Shown here one piece after another: positions 1-10,272 of a stretch of 64,000 nt of DNA. The notes beneath the pieces were generated by a model. The model had not been told where the DNA came from, searched no databases, and saw nothing but the letters and a program-made list of their open reading frames with translations. Location of the stretch: contig QEAR01000006.1 of assembly GCA_006535965.1 (NCBI GenBank), forward strand, positions 67,959 to 131,958, in the 5' to 3' direction. Position numbers and translations under genes: made by a program. The stretch comes from Spizellomyces sp. 'palustris'. Its lineage: Eukaryota; Chytridiomycota; Chytridiomycetes; Spizellomycetales; Spizellomycetaceae. The first letter of the stretch is position 1. Each line of letters opens with the position of its first letter.

Positions 1-2839
1 CAAAAAACTGCAACTCTCTACCAAACGCGTCAGAATGCGTTGTTTGAGGTTCTCCAGAACCGTCTGAGTACAATGCTGGTAGAGTTTTTTGATCATCGTA
101 CAGTTGAGGAGGAAGGGGGGTATCTCGATCTGGGCGGGTGAAATACTCTCAATTTTTTTGGACGCACTGTAGAAGCGTTGGAGGTAATCCTCCAGATCGT
201 TTAGATCGATTGTCAGTTCGTCCCAAACTCCTTCGTCTAGTGTTTCTTGTAGCAGGAATTCGTATTCCTTGTAGTCTGCAACGATTTTATTGATCTCTGC
301 ATAAGCTTGTTGCAAGATTTCCATCATCAACGCCATCCCATCATCAACGATCAGTTCATTCCGTAAAGATGTGTGTAGCCAGTTTGTAGAGACGTCAGAG
401 TACAAAGCGTACATGGCAACCACCTCGATGTGAGGAATGGATTTGATGGTTTTTGCCGCGGGCATCAAAAAAACCGCTTTGAGTGCTCCTTCCACCACGG
501 ACAAAGAGTGATCCAACACGACGCCCGCCTGGCGTCCTACTGCGAACCCATCCACCTGTCGCGAAGGAGTTATAAGGGCCCCGTCTCCCGTTTGTGCCGT
601 GACATGGAGAATGAATAGCAGCGGTATCGGAATACCGGGTGTATTAAATGGCGACTTGATGGCGTATTTACGTTTTTCTTCTTCTGAGGCATTCCGATAT
701 ATGACATTCACATTAAAAAGAGACAAAAAGCTCTTGAAACTGTCCAGTAACAAACTCCTCAGTTGCGATTCCATAATGGTATTTACGAGTCGCAAAAAAT
801 CCTTGAGACGACTGGACTTGTACACGGCTTCATTTGTTTCTCTAAAATTGAAGAAATTGCCCAACATGGCCTCCATGACATTGCAGATCTTTCTTGTCCA
901 CTCGTTGGTCAGACGAGCGACAACAAGGTCAACATGAGTCTCGGCACGTTCGCAGAAGGTTGCGAATAATGACGGAAATCCAAAGTCTTTCCGATAAAAT
1001 GAATCTTCCACTGGTAAGACCTCTCGCAAGGCGGCCAGAACCTCCACAATGGTTTTCTGTACATTGGCATTGGCGCTAAACATGTACGTGGACAGATCCC
1101 TAGTGGCAATCGCGACTTGTGCGAAAATGTGTCCTTGGGGGTCATCTGCGCTTGTACCCGACCGCATCATGGCAAGCTCGGCAAAGCGCTCCGATCTTGC
1201 TGTTGATTGTTGGAGAACATGCGCAAAAGGTCCGTGGAAAAATTCCCTAGTAGCTCGTTTCATGCTGAACAAGAAATCCCGTTCAACTTGCTCCATACTT
1301 GCATCCACCATTTTCAATTGGTTCGAGCTGATTGAGCAGCCGAGCCTTTTAAGAATAGACCGTTTGAAGGATCGTGGAAGAGGACAAACCGTGCTGTTAT
1401 CTTCTCTATCAATGGATTCGAGGTACGCTGCTTCCTCTGCCGCCAGGGATCGTGCCCGGATGGCACTCTCGATTCGCTTGTAAAACAATTCGCGATCCTC
1501 CTCTTTAAAAACAAGATTGAGGCGTTTAACAAACTTCTGCGGGCCTGATGGCAGCCATTCGATAAGGTAGCGTTGGGTCTCCTGATCATAGTCGAGGACA
1601 AGGCATTCAAGCCAGTCCCATTCGGTTTCGGTATCCGTGTATCTAAAATAGCGACTGAAAGCTGGCGTTCCCTTGTGGCCGTTCTGTCGACCCATGGCTA
1701 ACCATTCCTCTGTTGTATGCGTCTTTTATATGTATTATGTTATGTACGGCCCTTTCGGTGACGGTTTAAGCAAGAGGTCTCACCTCAAACTCGGGATCAT
1801 CAAACCACTCGAGAAGCATTTTGGACGCCAGGTGATCATCAACCTCCCTGTACGGATCTCGGAAAGCGTCTATAAATGTTTCGTTGGGTGGCGGGGGTGT
1901 GAAAGCCCTCACCGAGTCTGGCGCTGCACTCGTGACAAGGCCCCCAGCGAAGGGGCTGGGTTCGGCGTTAGGGGCAAGTGCAATTAGTTCAGTCTCTAGT
2001 CGTCGCTGAAGCGCGTTTCCTGCAGAGAGCCGCCTTGGGCCATTGTGGAGATTGATTGCAGATCCCGTCCAATTTGATCTGGCAGTACTCGGTCGAGTGG
2101 GTTTGCAAGATGTTTGGCCTGAAGTCCTTGCCGATTGAGGTCTAGTGGTGGCCGTACTTATGGGTGCTCCTACGCGCGCTGATGTCGGTCTCGATGGCGG
2201 GAGGGTGGAGGAAGATCTCCATGACCTTCTCCAACCCGGCGTTTCCAGTAATGGCGCATATATCTGTTTGCTGTCATACACTGCCGGCTCTTGTTCTGGG
2301 TGTAGATGCTGAGACAGAACCCTGGTAACGGCTTGTAAATCATACTGCAGCCCTGGCAGCCCAGGTGTCTCTGAACGACGACCAGTGCTTTGTGGTCGTG
2401 TATGTAAACGATTACTTGGTAATGCGGATTCATAACGGGCTGCTTGCTTCACCTTCTTTCTTTGGGCCAGTGCACTTGCTGAGAGTCGCTTCTTTGTCAC
2501 CCGTTTCTTGGCGAATGTGTCCTCTGTGCCTGTTGAGGGAAACCCTGTCGGTGGTTCAGGTGGTGCAGGTCGCGGATGATCTCCGACTACATTGTTGAGT
2601 TCTCTGTAAGCATTTTTAATATCTTCTTCTACTTTGAGATATGCAGGATCGTGCTCTGGTTGCATAGAATCCGCTCGCAAAGCCAAAGAGGGAGCTGAAT
2701 GGGAGGGAGAATCTGGCCAAGGTTCAGAAGCACCATCTTTTGCTTTCCATGCATAATTTACCACGGATGACCTCGATGACATCAAAGTTGATCCCGTTGC
2801 CTCTCGTAGTCCATCATCTTCAAGCTGTTGCTCTTCCAT
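1..2839 (-). CDS. DNAH1: Axonemal inner-arm dynein heavy chain, DNAH1-like (N-terminal tail only, cut by the window edge)
   Basis: Heavy chain of a ciliary inner-arm dynein, the motor that bends the axoneme. Only the tail is present; the stem, AAA ring and microtubule-binding stalk lie beyond base 1. Exon 1 is 1784-2839 and encodes a disordered, basic, Ser/Pro-rich leader of about 350 residues. It is joined through a 76-bp phase-0 intron (1708-1783) to a frame that stays open to the left edge. The join gives WFDDPEFE-EWLAMGR, followed by WLECLVLDYD, RLNLVF and a long helical tail. The order of these blocks matches what I remember of human DNAH1 (acidic-FD motif, LDYD segment, tail helices), rather than outer-arm chains. 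The start is the first Met of the open frame. The leader has three RPxSAR motifs spaced exactly 16 residues apart. DNAH6 or another single-headed class cannot be excluded without the motor domain. Implies a flagellated zoospore. Confidence 0.78.
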
Positions 2840-3320
2840 GGACGAAAACGAGAGGCGTACACGAGACGGATCTGCAGCTAATATAAAGTTGGATCATCTC
2901 CCACAAAAGGTCGCTTACCTACCGTGTTCTACTGTGCCACTATCACCATGCCAACAAGAAGTGGAGGAAGGCTTGCACCGCTTTTTGCTGCCCAAAGCTG
3001 CCACGCGAGGAGATTTTTCGCGATAAAATCATCCTTCTGCTGCGGAGGCTTTTTTGAACTTTGACTTTCTTGGCTAGTTTTGTTGTCGTTGGTCGTCCTC
3101 GTCGTCGTTTATCTTTTCTTTTTACCCTGAAGGGCCTTTTATTCTTCCCTCATTTATACCGGTCGGCCTATCGCAGAAGGAAACATCCTACGAACGGCCT
3201 GCCCACTATAAGCCATCCTTGAACGCGCCGCCGCGTTTCCCGCGTAGCAGTCTCCTTTCACTATCCCCCTTTCTCCGAGCAGTTACTCCTTACTTTTTTG
3301 TTAACTTGGGCATTGCGGAA
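2840..3320. promoter_or_regulatory. Divergent intergenic region, dynein heavy chain / BOI-like gene
   Basis: 480 bp between two divergently transcribed genes, so it should hold both promoters. It is pyrimidine-rich on the + strand just before 3321. I see no conserved coding block or RNA gene. Confidence 0.4.
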
Positions 3321-5778
3321 ATGGTAGCGATCACGCAACCCAACTTTTACGAAAGAAACCTGCCTTTTATTGTGTATGGCAAACACAACTTCAATGCTGT
3401 AGGTACACGGGGCACAAGTACTACTAGCGCTCACGCGCCTGTGCTCACCATATCAAAAAAACGCTTGACAGGAGGAGGAGGACGAGATTAGCTTCAATGC
3501 CTCGGAGCCTGTTGTCGTGCTGGAACGCGACGAGCTTTACAATGACGGCTGGTGGCGGGTATGTGAGTTAGTCATCTTTGGTGGGCAGGCGGTGATGCTC
3601 ACAACCGACGTGGTGGTTATAGGGAAGGAACGTCCGTGGATTGGTAGGCCTCTTTCCGATGAACTTTGTCATGGACGAACCAGCCGCGGGACTCTCCTCC
3701 GCAAATATGAATCACATCCATGTGAGCCAATACGAAATGTCTTACGATGAACCTGCGAGAGCTCCCTCGACTCCTCTTCCCCCTGTCCCCAATGAAGAGA
3801 GTCAACCGGTCCAAGGCGCATCGTTCAACAAGGATACAAATCAGATTACAGAAGAGCCATCAGTCACGGAAGAGTCACACCCGATCACGTGGAATGTGGA
3901 GCAGGTTGGACAGTGGCTCGACGAATCTGGCTTTCCCTTTGCGGTGTCAATCTTTACAGGTTGGTATTTGTTTAGCTATATGATAAATATCGCGAGTGAT
4001 TTACCTTTTGTCGGCAACATCCAGAGCGACAAGTGAATGGCGAAAAGCTCTTGGAACTCAACCTGTCAAGTCTTCGACAGCTGGGTCTCGAATCATTGGG
4101 CGACCGTATCAACATTCTTCACTCCATTCTGGCACTGAAAGAGGATTTTGCAAACACCCCAACGGAATTGCCAGCTCCAGCACAGTCCTTACCGGCTGCG
4201 CGGGAGGACAAAAGATCCCAGGAATCACTGTCTGTCCGCACCAGCATCACTATTAAGTCACCATCTAACGTACCGTCCCAGGATTCGGGATTTGCCGAGG
4301 ATGAAGAAGTTGGTGTAAGTACTGTTGGCGGATGTTCTGGTTAAAACGTGTGCGCAGCAAAATGTTGACAATTACTTGTAGACTTTTGCTCAGAACGTTG
4401 AACAAAAGTGGTCGTACCGAGTCCATAATCCGGACGACGAGCGGGAAAAGGAGGAGCGGCTGCGGAGGACAGTATCATATTTCACTCTAAGCGACTATCT
4501 ATATGATACTGGTGACTCCCCAGAATCGCCCGAAGAGTCACCTGTTGCTAGTACAGATATTCCTCTTTCCCCAAATCCGTTGTCAACCGAAGAAGCTGAA
4601 TCATCCGACTCGGTACGATGTCAATTTGAATAGCACATGCGCTATGACTTGTATTAAAATCTGGATACAGGACGAGGAGGTTCAGGAGACTGCTCCAGGG
4701 AGCAGGTCTGTCGGTGGTATGGTTGGCCAACCTTCCGAGCCTACAAGCGAAAGTTCGCTGGAGGATGTAAGGTCACCAACGTCACCAATGTCAGTTACAT
4801 CTCCGACTTCTCCGACTTCTCCAAAGGAACATGAACCCAACTTCTTACAGTATGTTTTTAATACGTATTGCATATGCTCACGGCAAGCATCTGACCGCCC
4901 TGTTACAGCTTCCTTGCCAAGTCACGATCTGACTTCCGTGGCTTAGCACGAAATTTGACACGAGGCCATCGTAGATCCAAACATAGCATAACACAGTCTG
5001 TTGATTTAGATCGCCAGTTTCCAAATCCAGATCATGCTGGGTGGCTTCATGTTCGAGTTGGTCATGCGAAGGGCTGGAAGAAGCGATGGTGTGTTTTGGA
5101 TGCTGGAATCTTGCACATCTTGAAGGGTCAGGTAATTGAACTAGGTGGGGAAAATTAAGCTTGATCATGCCGTGCTAAACTACTTTTATTCTGCGCAGAA
5201 TAACCCTCTTGTCGTGGCAGATATTCCTATTGGTCATAACTATACGATTCTACCAGACGCCAATTCAGCACATGCTCGATTTGCCTTTATGGCAATGCAT
5301 CGCGATGCCCCTACTATTCACTTTTCCGCGGATACACAACTGGCAATGGTTAGCTGGATTAATGTGATGGTCCGAGCTGGACAACACAGTAAGTGTCAGC
5401 ATCTTATCCTAGTGAACAAACGGCGTCTCTGATCACAAGATTGCAATTATAGAAGGACGTGCAGGACCCGTTCCGCTCATCCCCATCAAGAACAACGACC
5501 GCTTATCGCGAATTCCGATCAGTGGATCGTTTGAACGCTTGTCCCTCCACTCTCATCCGTCCCTCTCGTCCTTATCGAATGTCGCAAAAAATCCAAAGTT
5601 CTTTTCGGAGCGCCGCGGAACATCAGGCGCCAATCGGTTGTCAGTGGCCTCATCTTCTGGTGCTGGGTCATCAGACTCTGGAGATCGACCTGTGGGTGCG
5701 GGGCCAGGGATGTTTGGGTTAGCTGAACCGGGGCGGACTGCAGCAAGCTGGTCAGTTCCGCATGTAAGGAGCATGTAA
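3321..5778 (+). CDS. BOI1/BOI2-like polarity scaffold (SH3-SAM-PH)
   Basis: Cortical scaffold of the fungal Boi1/Boi2 type, which links Cdc42/Rho signalling, exocyst and membrane phosphoinositides at growth sites. Nine exons: 3321-3398, 3472-3558, 3623-3959, 4025-4314, 4382-4612, 4671-4849, 4909-5131, 5199-5388, 5453-5778, total 1941 nt or 646 aa with all phases consistent. An SH3 domain lies near the N-terminus (EEEDEISFNASEP, then DGWWRGRN and GLFPMNF). A SAM domain follows (WNVEQVGQWLDESGF ... VNGEKLLELNL). After an acidic, SPTSPTSP-rich linker comes a PH domain (AGWLHVRVGHAKGWKKRW, later FSADTQLAMVSWINVM). The C-terminal tail is Ser-rich. Domain order is the diagnostic feature. Yeast Boi proteins are longer (near 1000 aa), so this is a compact version. 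Confidence 0.85.
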
Positions 5779-6576
5779 TGGTTGATGCGGGTGGGGTATG
5801 GAAAGTTGTGTGAGATACAGGGATATATAGATTTAGAGAATACAGATGGTTGACGAAGGGTCTTACCGAGGTGTCATATGCTACGAATTTTTAATAATGT
5901 GTGGTGGACAAAAAATAGTGTCAAAGTTGCTATCCTTATATCCGATAATAGATCAACATGAGCTCTGATACTTCAAGTATAGATTGTGAATATGGCACTG
6001 GCAAGGATTGCATTGCACACGGGGTTATTTGCAATGGATCTTGGAACTCCAATGCTGGATGAACATAAACGGTACATTTGCGCTGGGCGCACTCTGAGGA
6101 AGAGACGACAGGTCCCCCATGCATGGGGGAACGCTGATTTCTTGCATGATTTCTGATGTCTTATGCCATCTTGGGCTAATAAGTGTTTAAAGTATTTGAA
6201 GCTATCCTCACAATGTCACAGTTCGACAGCTGCTAGCTCGGCTTTCTCAATTCAAGAAAACCTTTAGTTTCAAATAGAGTTAATTCCTGCATCTGGATCT
6301 AATTGGACGTTCGGATAGTTCTGTCGTACATTTTCTGTAACTATTGACAGATGTTCTACCATTCTAATCCTCGTATATCTCGTCAATGCCAATGAGAAAT
6401 TCAGCTTGACGATTGCCAGCATCTTTCATGTAAGTTATTTTCAGGTTTGCGAAGGAATAAAACGAAGGGTTGAAAGTGCGACAAAGATTGTCATCATGGT
6501 CACGTGACTTGATATGCCATCTGGTCTTCCCAAAATCCTCGTTCACCTCCTGCCAAGCGACTAGCTACCACTCTTC
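5779..6576. other. Intergenic stretch with a perfect 18-bp palindrome
   Basis: About 800 bp between two + strand genes. It should hold the BOI 3' UTR and the promoter of the FYVE-RING gene. It contains a perfect palindrome at 6113-6130. On the - strand, 6364-6546 has a protein-like open frame ending in EIYED that I could not build into a gene. Confidence 0.4.
6113..6130. repeat. Perfect 18-bp palindrome TCCCCCATGCATGGGGGA
   Basis: Nine-base arms with no spacer, exactly self-complementary, about 340 bp downstream of the BOI-like stop codon. It could be a dyad protein-binding site. As RNA its hairpin would need a few central bases to form the loop. Chance occurrence of an 18-bp perfect palindrome in 64 kb is fairly low but not negligible. 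Confidence 0.6.
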
Positions 6577-8423
6577 ATGTCCACTGGACCATTATTAGGA
6601 CCATCCTCCTCGCCCCCGAATTCTTCTTCAAGGAATGGACCCACACCTGTAGGACGAGGACATGCTCCCTTGACTCGATCGATACCAAAGTTAAAGCCGA
6701 AAGGAGAGGTCGATCAATGTGCTTGTGGGTAGGTACCTTTGAGTTCGACAGAGTGGAAGGGAAGCGGCCGAGAGTGAGATACTTTGGAGTACTGCCACTT
6801 GGTCTAAATGCTGTTGCTTTGTAGAACAAGGTTCGGGTTTTGGAAGAGGAAGGGGCATTGTTACTATTGCGGCAACGGTAAAGCTGAACTTTTCCAAAGT
6901 CCTGGTTGACAATGAATTTACACAGTCCTCGTCTGGTTTCCAGTAAAGTGTCCGACATGTTTGAGTGACAATCGGTTGGCCCTTCCACAGTTTGGGTACT
7001 TTAACCCAGTTGCCCTTTGCACGTACTGCTATCCCTTCATACAAAGTACGTGTGTGCCCATCTCCCGGCTTTAGCAATGCCTATCTTCAATGTTTTCACC
7101 TCGCCAGTGACCCGCATGTCCCGTGAACAGCTAGGATCTCTTCCAACAAAGCAACTCCAAAGCTACATAAAAGCGTACAACCTCAATGCCGCAAACCTGA
7201 TTGAAAAGTCTGAACTTATAAAGTTGATTTCTGGGACTGAGTTGGGCGAGACGGAGGAGCGCGCTTTTCGAAGTACCGCACCGAGCTCCCCAAAAGCTGA
7301 CCAAGGTTCATCTGGGGAAGGTCGAAGGAGAGAAGGGAGCGCCCCGTCCAGATTGGAGAGGCAACGGGCGGAGGGAGACTGGAACCGTGAGCGGGCACAG
7401 GCACGAGAGCAGCAACGGAGAGAACGTGAGCGGGAACGAAGAATGCGCGAACATGAACGAGAAGAGAGAGAACGCGATCGGGAAAGGCGGGAGTGGGAAA
7501 GGGAAAGAGAACGATGGAGGGAGGTTAATGGCCCCAGATATCCTGGTCAGAACGCAGTTGAAGCTGTTGAAAACATGTTTGAGGGTATCTTTGGAGGTGG
7601 GGGCAACAGCGGACCGTCCAACGGTGGAGAACGGTGGAGTCCCTCACAGCCATTCGGGCCTGGATTCCCTTTTGTGCCACCAGGCACTATACCCCCCTTT
7701 CCTGGGTCGGAGTTCATCCCGTCTTTCGTTCCTCCAAACCCCCACACCCGACCGCCACCACATCCCTTCAATGCACCCCAGCATCCACCGCAGAATCCCA
7801 TGCAACGTCCCACTCAACCCACCTCACCGCAGCCTTCCGGCTCCAAAGCCACGCCGCCAGCAGAAGTACCGAGTCTAAAAGCCCTACTTCAAACCAACAC
7901 TGATCCATCCGGTCTTTCCGCCAAAACCCTGAAACAGATCCTAAAGAATAATAAAGTCGAGTTTGGGAGCGTCCTGGAAAAGAGCGAACTGGTGACAAGG
8001 GTCAAACGTCTGTTGGACAGCGAAAAGGCTGAGATGGAGAAGAATGGTGGAGATGATGAAGATGCGTTGTGTAAGGTTGGTGTGGTGCTCTTGTAGATTC
8101 AAAAATTGCGAAAGCTGGCTGTTTTCTGACTCTCAGTATGAAGATATGCTGTGATGCTCCCATCAACTGCGTCTTCTTGGAATGTGGGCATCTTGTTACA
8201 TGTAAGTTACCCATTATTTAGCTGTGGATGGTGGATCTATAATTGAAAGTTTTTTATTACAGGTATGGAATGTGGAAAGGCACTCGAAAGGACTTCGCGC
8301 GAGTGTCCTATATGCCGAGGTGAGCATCTACGGGCTTTGATCGTAGAGAAGTGAATGAGATAATAATTTCGGTCTACCTTTGCAGAACGTATTTCAAGGA
8401 TAGTGAGAACATTTAATGCATGA
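6577..8423 (+). CDS. FYVE-like plus RING E3 ubiquitin ligase, RNF34/RFFL (CARP)-like
   Basis: Predicted ubiquitin ligase resembling animal RNF34/RFFL (CARP), which sit on endosomal membranes and ubiquitinate signalling proteins. Seven exons: 6577-6728, 6825-6877, 6926-7045, 7075-8075, 8144-8201, 8263-8319, 8386-8423, summing to 1479 nt or 492 aa. The N-terminal FYVE-type zinc finger is split over three exons (CACG ... FGFWKRKGHCYYCG ... VKCPTCLSDN ... CTYC). It is followed by a SAP-like helix pair (LPTKQLQSYIKAYNLN), a long Arg/Glu-rich coiled coil, a Pro-rich linker and a second SAP-like helix pair. A C-terminal RING follows: CKICCDAPINCVFLECGHL, CMECGKALE, CPICRERISRIVRTF. The C-terminal pattern matches RNF34 closely. 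The highly charged RERERER segment is unusual and makes the protein longer than the animal members (about 370 aa). Confidence 0.85.
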
Positions 8424-9168
8424 TATTTTATCATAGTGGTGCATCTTTTAGTTACATAGTGTGCGCGCAAAAACCAATGTCAATACTTGTAGCATTGCAG
8501 CCATGAATTAACCACACTTATTGTGACGTTGGCATCATGATGAAGATAAACAATAACGATGGGTCCAATATATGCGACCATCTGATGAGTGAAGCATTCA
8601 TTGTTTCCATTCATTTTTGTATATCAAACCCCCCTCTTCCCTCTACCCGTCCTGTTCTTTATCCTCGACTCTCAAGCACCTGCAACTCTCAGGCAAATCA
8701 ATCATGCGACGAATGCCAATCTGGCGCCGAGGACCCCGCCCTTCCCACAATAACAACAATTGCCAAGCTACTACTGCTATGCTGCTACGATTGCAGGTAT
8801 GTGTTTGTATTTTTCCATGCTCATTCCCCAGTCTAACTCTGGTTTACTAGTATTTGAACATCCTCCGACCACAAAGCTTTGGAACCAAAGTCCTAGTAGT
8901 AGTTAGTTAGTTCGCTTTATCCGGGCTGGTTTTTGCCAGAACGAGTGGTTCACTCCACACTGGTGTACTGTATTGTGGGTGACTCGTTATTGCCAATACA
9001 CTAATAGCTCTTTGAATGTTGATTTCACCTCATCTAAAAATTGACTGAGTGAGCGACGTGGTTCCAATCAATGAATAACCGGCTTGGTTGAAAATCGGTT
9101 GGCATCACAAAATCGAAGGGGTTGTCTCTCGTGCGATCTCATCCAGATTTTCCACCTACGTCAGCGCA
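8424..9168. other. Intergenic stretch, mostly empty
   Basis: About 745 bp between FYVE-RING and SAP18 genes, both on +. A CT-rich, promoter-like block at about 8620-8690 precedes a possible two-exon 50-codon frame (8704-8796, 8851-8910), described separately. Otherwise I see nothing. Confidence 0.35.
8704..8910 (+). CDS. Possible two-exon micropeptide gene (very tentative)
   Basis: An ATG 3' of a CT-rich tract opens 31 codons ending at a good donor (CAG|GTATGT). A 54-bp intron ending TTTACTAG leads in phase to 19 more codons and a stop, giving 50 aa. The product is Arg-rich at the start with an Asn run and has no recognisable domain. It could equally be a noncoding transcript or chance. Confidence 0.2.
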
Positions 9169-10073
9169 ATGACCACCGAAGCTTCAAAGCCGACTGAGGA
9201 GATGGAGAAACAATCCGAGGTCGATGCAACGGAAGAGCATCGTCACAAAGAACTCGAACGCGGTGAGGAGCGAGACGAGCAGCCGCAGGAATCAAAGGAG
9301 AGTCGAGGACGAAAGAAAGTGACGGTGGATAGGGAGAAGGTGAATATAATAATTACTTCGCTTTTCAATGTTCAGGAACTGTATGGTTAATATTAGTGCT
9401 CTCTGTGGACGTTTATTTAGACGTGTCCGTTTTTGGTGCGTATGTACGTTAGCACGAAAGGGGATTTGCGTGTGGAAGATCTGGAACGGGATGGCTTGCC
9501 CGAGAGAGACGAACATCTGGTTTACACCTGGTCGGTAGATTTCTACCATTGTGTTCGATACCACTGAATCTGACCCTTACATTTAGGAAAGATGCTACGC
9601 TACGGGAACTTGCGTCACTCCTACAAACAACGTACCCTTCCGCGAAACCCCGGGAAGTCCGTATCAGCTTCCGGGCAATAAGCCGCGTATCCACCCGTCC
9701 CACCCAATTCCGGTGCACTCCTCTAGGCAACGTATACAATTTTCGGTCGTCGTACGACGACACGAAAACCCTACATGACCTGCGCTTTGTGGTTGGGGAC
9801 GCAGTATTAGTTAGTATTACCCCTACGGAGCCTGGGCATCCGGAGAGAAGAGAGAGCGGATCTGCGGTTCCGTTCAGGAGACCGAGTGGGAGGGATGAAG
9901 GTTTTGGCGGATTTAGGGGTGACAGATTTGGTTCTGATCGTGATCAGCGTAGGTTTGATCCGTATAGACGTCCGAAGAGTTCGTTTGATGGAAGACGGAG
10001 TGGAACAGAGTCGAGGAATCTCCCGAGGTACGAGGAAAGAGGGTTCGATCGAAGGAGATCCAGTGCTCGGTGA
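9169..10073 (+). CDS. SAP18: SAP18, Sin3/ASAP complex subunit
   Basis: Ubiquitin-fold protein shared by the Sin3 histone-deacetylase complex and the ASAP/PSAP exon-junction complexes. Three exons: 9169-9339, 9421-9530, 9587-10073. After an acidic 55-residue leader comes the SAP18 core: VDREK-TCPFLVRMY, then LVYTWKDATLRELASLL, YPSAKPREVRISFRAI and LRFVVGDAVLVSI. These match human SAP18 (REKTCPLLLRVF, YTWMDATLKELTSL, FQIGDYLDIAI). Past the core is an Arg/Gly/Asp-rich tail of about 60 residues. At the 3' end an alternative donor (CG|GTGAGA) with acceptor TTTCAG near 10139 could replace the last codon with a short RNSDWSWL ending, so the exact C-terminus is open. The exon-2 donor is a weak GTCGGT. 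Confidence 0.9.
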
Positions 10074-10272
10074 GAAGGGGGACGTCGCGTGTTTTGAGGT
10101 AGTGATGTGGCGGCCATTGAATTTGGATCGTTAATTTCAGTAATTCAGACTGGTCTTGGCTGTGATTGCAAAGCCCACATCTGGTGTCCTGAAATGCCAT
10201 TTCATTTGTAGCTTCGTGCAGAGACAGAGACAGGATCTGGCAGTTTACTTTATATTATTACTTCAAACATCA

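Noticed and set aside
6575-7077. Long overlapping - strand open frames opposite the FYVE-RING first exons
   Set aside because: They have no recognisable motifs, and the + strand exons reconstruct a canonical FYVE finger with consistent phases.
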